A DNA stretch of 5,917 bases, taken from positions 1 through 5,917 of the forward strand of contig CALJIH010000272.1 of assembly GCA_937974135.1 (NCBI GenBank). Direction: 5' to 3'. Source of the DNA: an uncultured Cocleimonas sp. GTDB taxonomy: Bacteria; Pseudomonadota; Gammaproteobacteria; Thiotrichales; Thiotrichaceae. The notes below the pieces were generated by a model, which worked only from the letters and a program-made list of their open reading frames with translations, searched no databases and had not been told where the DNA came from. Of this stretch, positions 4,580 through 5,917 are shown piece after piece (position 1 is the stretch's first letter; every line of letters begins with the position of its first letter). Made by a program: the position numbers and the translations under genes.

Positions 4580-5917
4580 TTAAAGTAAGACTTTCTCTAT
4601 TCCGCCTTTAGCAACACGCTCTACAAATTCAGCATTCCAATTATCACCGTGCATATGTTTCATCACTTCGACCACTATGTAGTCGGTATCCATGCCGGTG
4701 CTATCGGCATATCGTGATAAGCCTTGAACACAAGCTGGGCAATTAGTTAGAATTTTCACATTGCCATCTTCAGCGGTGTCTTTACCCACTTGTTTAACAA
4801 TACCTTCGCGAAGGCTTTCTTCTTTTTTGAAACGCAATTGGCTGGCGATATCTGGACGACTCACGGCAAAGGTCCCTGCCTCACCGCAACAACGATCAGA
4901 TAACTCTACGTTTTGGCCCATTAAATCAGAGGTAAGCTTAGTTGGATCGTAGTTTTTAATCGGACTATGACACGGATCGTGGTAGACGTATTTAGTGCCT
5001 TCGATACCTTCTAATTTCACGTCTTTTTCTAACATGTACTCGTGAATATCTAGTAATCGACAACCGGGGAAAATTCGCTCAAATTCATATTTGAGCAATT
5101 GATCCATACAAGTACCACAAGAAACAATCACGGTATTGATTTGAAGATAGGTTAATGCTTGGGCAATACGATGAAACAATACGCGGTTCTCGGTACTGAT
5201 CTGGTTGCCTTTGGCGATATCACCGCTGGAAGTTTGTGGGTATCCACAACACAAATAACCGGGAGGTAAAACAGTAGTTGCGCCTGTCTCATAAAGCATT
5301 GCAATGGTTGCCATGCCGATTTGAGAGAATAATCTTTCAGAGCCACAACCCGGGAAGTAGAAAACAGAATCACCACGATCTTCGTCGCTTAAATTTGGCT
5401 TGCGAATAATCGGAATGATTTTGTCATCTTCCAAGCCTAAGCTGGCGCGCGTGGTTCGCATAGGCACATTTTTCGGTAATGGGTTCTTTACAAACTGAAT
5501 CACATGTTCGGTTAAACCTGCGTTACCTGTGGTTGCGGTAGGTCGATCTTCGGTTTTCAGTAAACCGAAACGTTTGAATAGCTGATGTCCAAGTCGCTGT
5601 GCTTTAAAGCCAGCTTGTACCATGCCCGCGCGCATCAATTTTATGGTCACAGGGTCTTTAACATTCAAAAATGCCATTGATGCCCATGTTACAAGGTTGG
5701 TTTTCTTTTGTTTGCGCTCTCGAAGAATATGTCTTAAGCGGATACTGACTTCACCAAAATCTATATTCACTGGGCAAGGATTTAAACATTTGTGGCAAAT
5801 CGTACAATGATCAGCAACATCATTCATCTCATCAAAATGACGCAGTGAAATTCCTCTACGTGTTTGTTCTTCATATAAAAATGCTTCGAGAATCAAACCC
5901 GTGGCTAAGATCTTGTT
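4580..5917 (-). CDS. C-terminal part of a large FAD/4Fe-4S oxidoreductase (DUF3683/DUF3400 type), 5' end outside window
   Basis: The frame is open to the right edge. The codons before the first possible start read NKILATG, continuous with LILEAFLYEEQTRRGISLRH, so the gene begins outside the window. In the visible 445 residues, a 4Fe-4S motif C-TI-C-HK-C-LNP-CP lies at about 38-48 (the last part of a dicluster module). A helical DUF3400-like linker follows (about 50-175). Then come two CCG heterodisulfide-reductase-type domains: FYFPGCGSERLF, LCCGYP and SCGTC (about 187-270), then HDPCH, RCCGEAG and NCPAC (about 313-396). The full family proteins are about 1,200-1,300 residues with N-terminal FAD-binding and FAD-oxidase domains like D-lactate, glycolate or D-2-hydroxyglutarate dehydrogenases. 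They probably pass electrons from a 2-hydroxyacid through Fe-S centres to the quinone pool. The substrate is not established. Confidence 0.88.
   Translation of the reverse strand, partial: NKILATGLILEAFLYEEQTRRGISLRHFDEMNDVADHCTICHKCLNPCPVNIDFGEVSIRLRHILRERKQKKTNLVTWASMAFLNVKDPVTIKLMRAGMVQAGFKAQRLGHQLFKRFGLLKTEDRPTATTGNAGLTEHVIQFVKNPLPKNVPMRTTRASLGLEDDKIIPIIRKPNLSDEDRGDSVFYFPGCGSERLFSQIGMATIAMLYETGATTVLPPGYLCCGYPQTSSGDIAKGNQISTENRVLFHRIAQALTYLQINTVIVSCGTCMDQLLKYEFERIFPGCRLLDIHEYMLEKDVKLEGIEGTKYVYHDPCHSPIKNYDPTKLTSDLMGQNVELSDRCCGEAGTFAVSRPDIASQLRFKKEESLREGIVKQVGKDTAEDGNVKILTNCPACVQGLSRYADSTGMDTDYIVVEVMKHMHGDNWNAEFVERVAKGGIEKVLL

Noticed and set aside
5894..5896. TTG at 5894-5896 as the start of the oxidoreductase gene
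   Set aside because: The frame stays open to the window edge and the codons before it fit the family, so this is an internal leucine.
1..5917. CRISPR array, tRNA or rRNA gene, prophage or toxin-antitoxin pair
   Set aside because: No regularly spaced long repeats, cloverleaf-like sequence, rRNA-like stretch, phage gene or toxin-antitoxin signature is visible. The repeats present are too few and irregular for CRISPR.

Overview
The window looks like chromosomal DNA from an AT-rich gammaproteobacterium. The signs are a MocR regulator divergent from a DUF1127 protein (compare E. coli yjiR/yjiS), a YCII-family protein, a DUF3683/DUF3400-type FAD/Fe-S oxidoreductase, sigma70-like promoters and Shine-Dalgarno sites. 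The species cannot be named from sequence alone. One gene stands out from this background: the tyrosyl-tRNA synthetase has blocks that I recall as typical of Bacteroidetes-type TyrRS rather than E. coli TyrRS.

Layout. 1-743 (minus) is the N-terminal part of a MocR/GntR regulator, cut by the window edge. 744-958 is a divergent control region. It holds five ACAGAT/ATCTGT cores: two near-perfect direct repeats 31 bp apart, one inverted pair, and a third long copy in reverse orientation. 959-1237 (plus) is a DUF1127 protein with a long C-terminal tail. 1251-2585 (minus) is tyrS, converging tail-to-tail with only 13 bp between the stop codons. 2586-2741 is a second divergent promoter region. 2742-3440 (plus, TTG start) is an eight-cysteine ferredoxin-like protein. 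It overlaps by ATGA with 3437-4000, which looks like a Rossmann/methyltransferase-fold protein without a recognisable SAM glycine motif. 4067-4384 (plus) is a YCII-domain protein. 4385-4579 is a repeat-rich convergent intergenic region. 4580-5917 (minus) is the C-terminal third or so of a large flavin/iron-sulfur oxidoreductase that runs off the right edge.

The most unusual structure is a small interspersed repeat, AAAAGT(A/G) then a G run then TGTC then a T run. Two perfect or near-perfect copies read on the plus strand (1214 and 3999), one on the minus strand (4556), and one decayed plus copy at 4498. A weak match at 2676 is probably chance. Copies sit at gene ends: one supplies the last seven codons and stop of the DUF1127 gene, one starts inside the stop codon of the 3437-4000 gene, and the opposed copies at 4498 and 4556 form a hairpin between convergent genes.

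Functionally the window is a mosaic, not one pathway. It has a self-contained regulator/target pair, a translation enzyme, a two-gene Fe-S/methyltransferase-like operon of unknown role, a small single-gene unit, and a respiratory-type dehydrogenase. I see no convincing complete new defence or mobile system. The best candidates for something undescribed are the operator array, the G-run repeat family and the ferredoxin plus degenerate methyltransferase pair.
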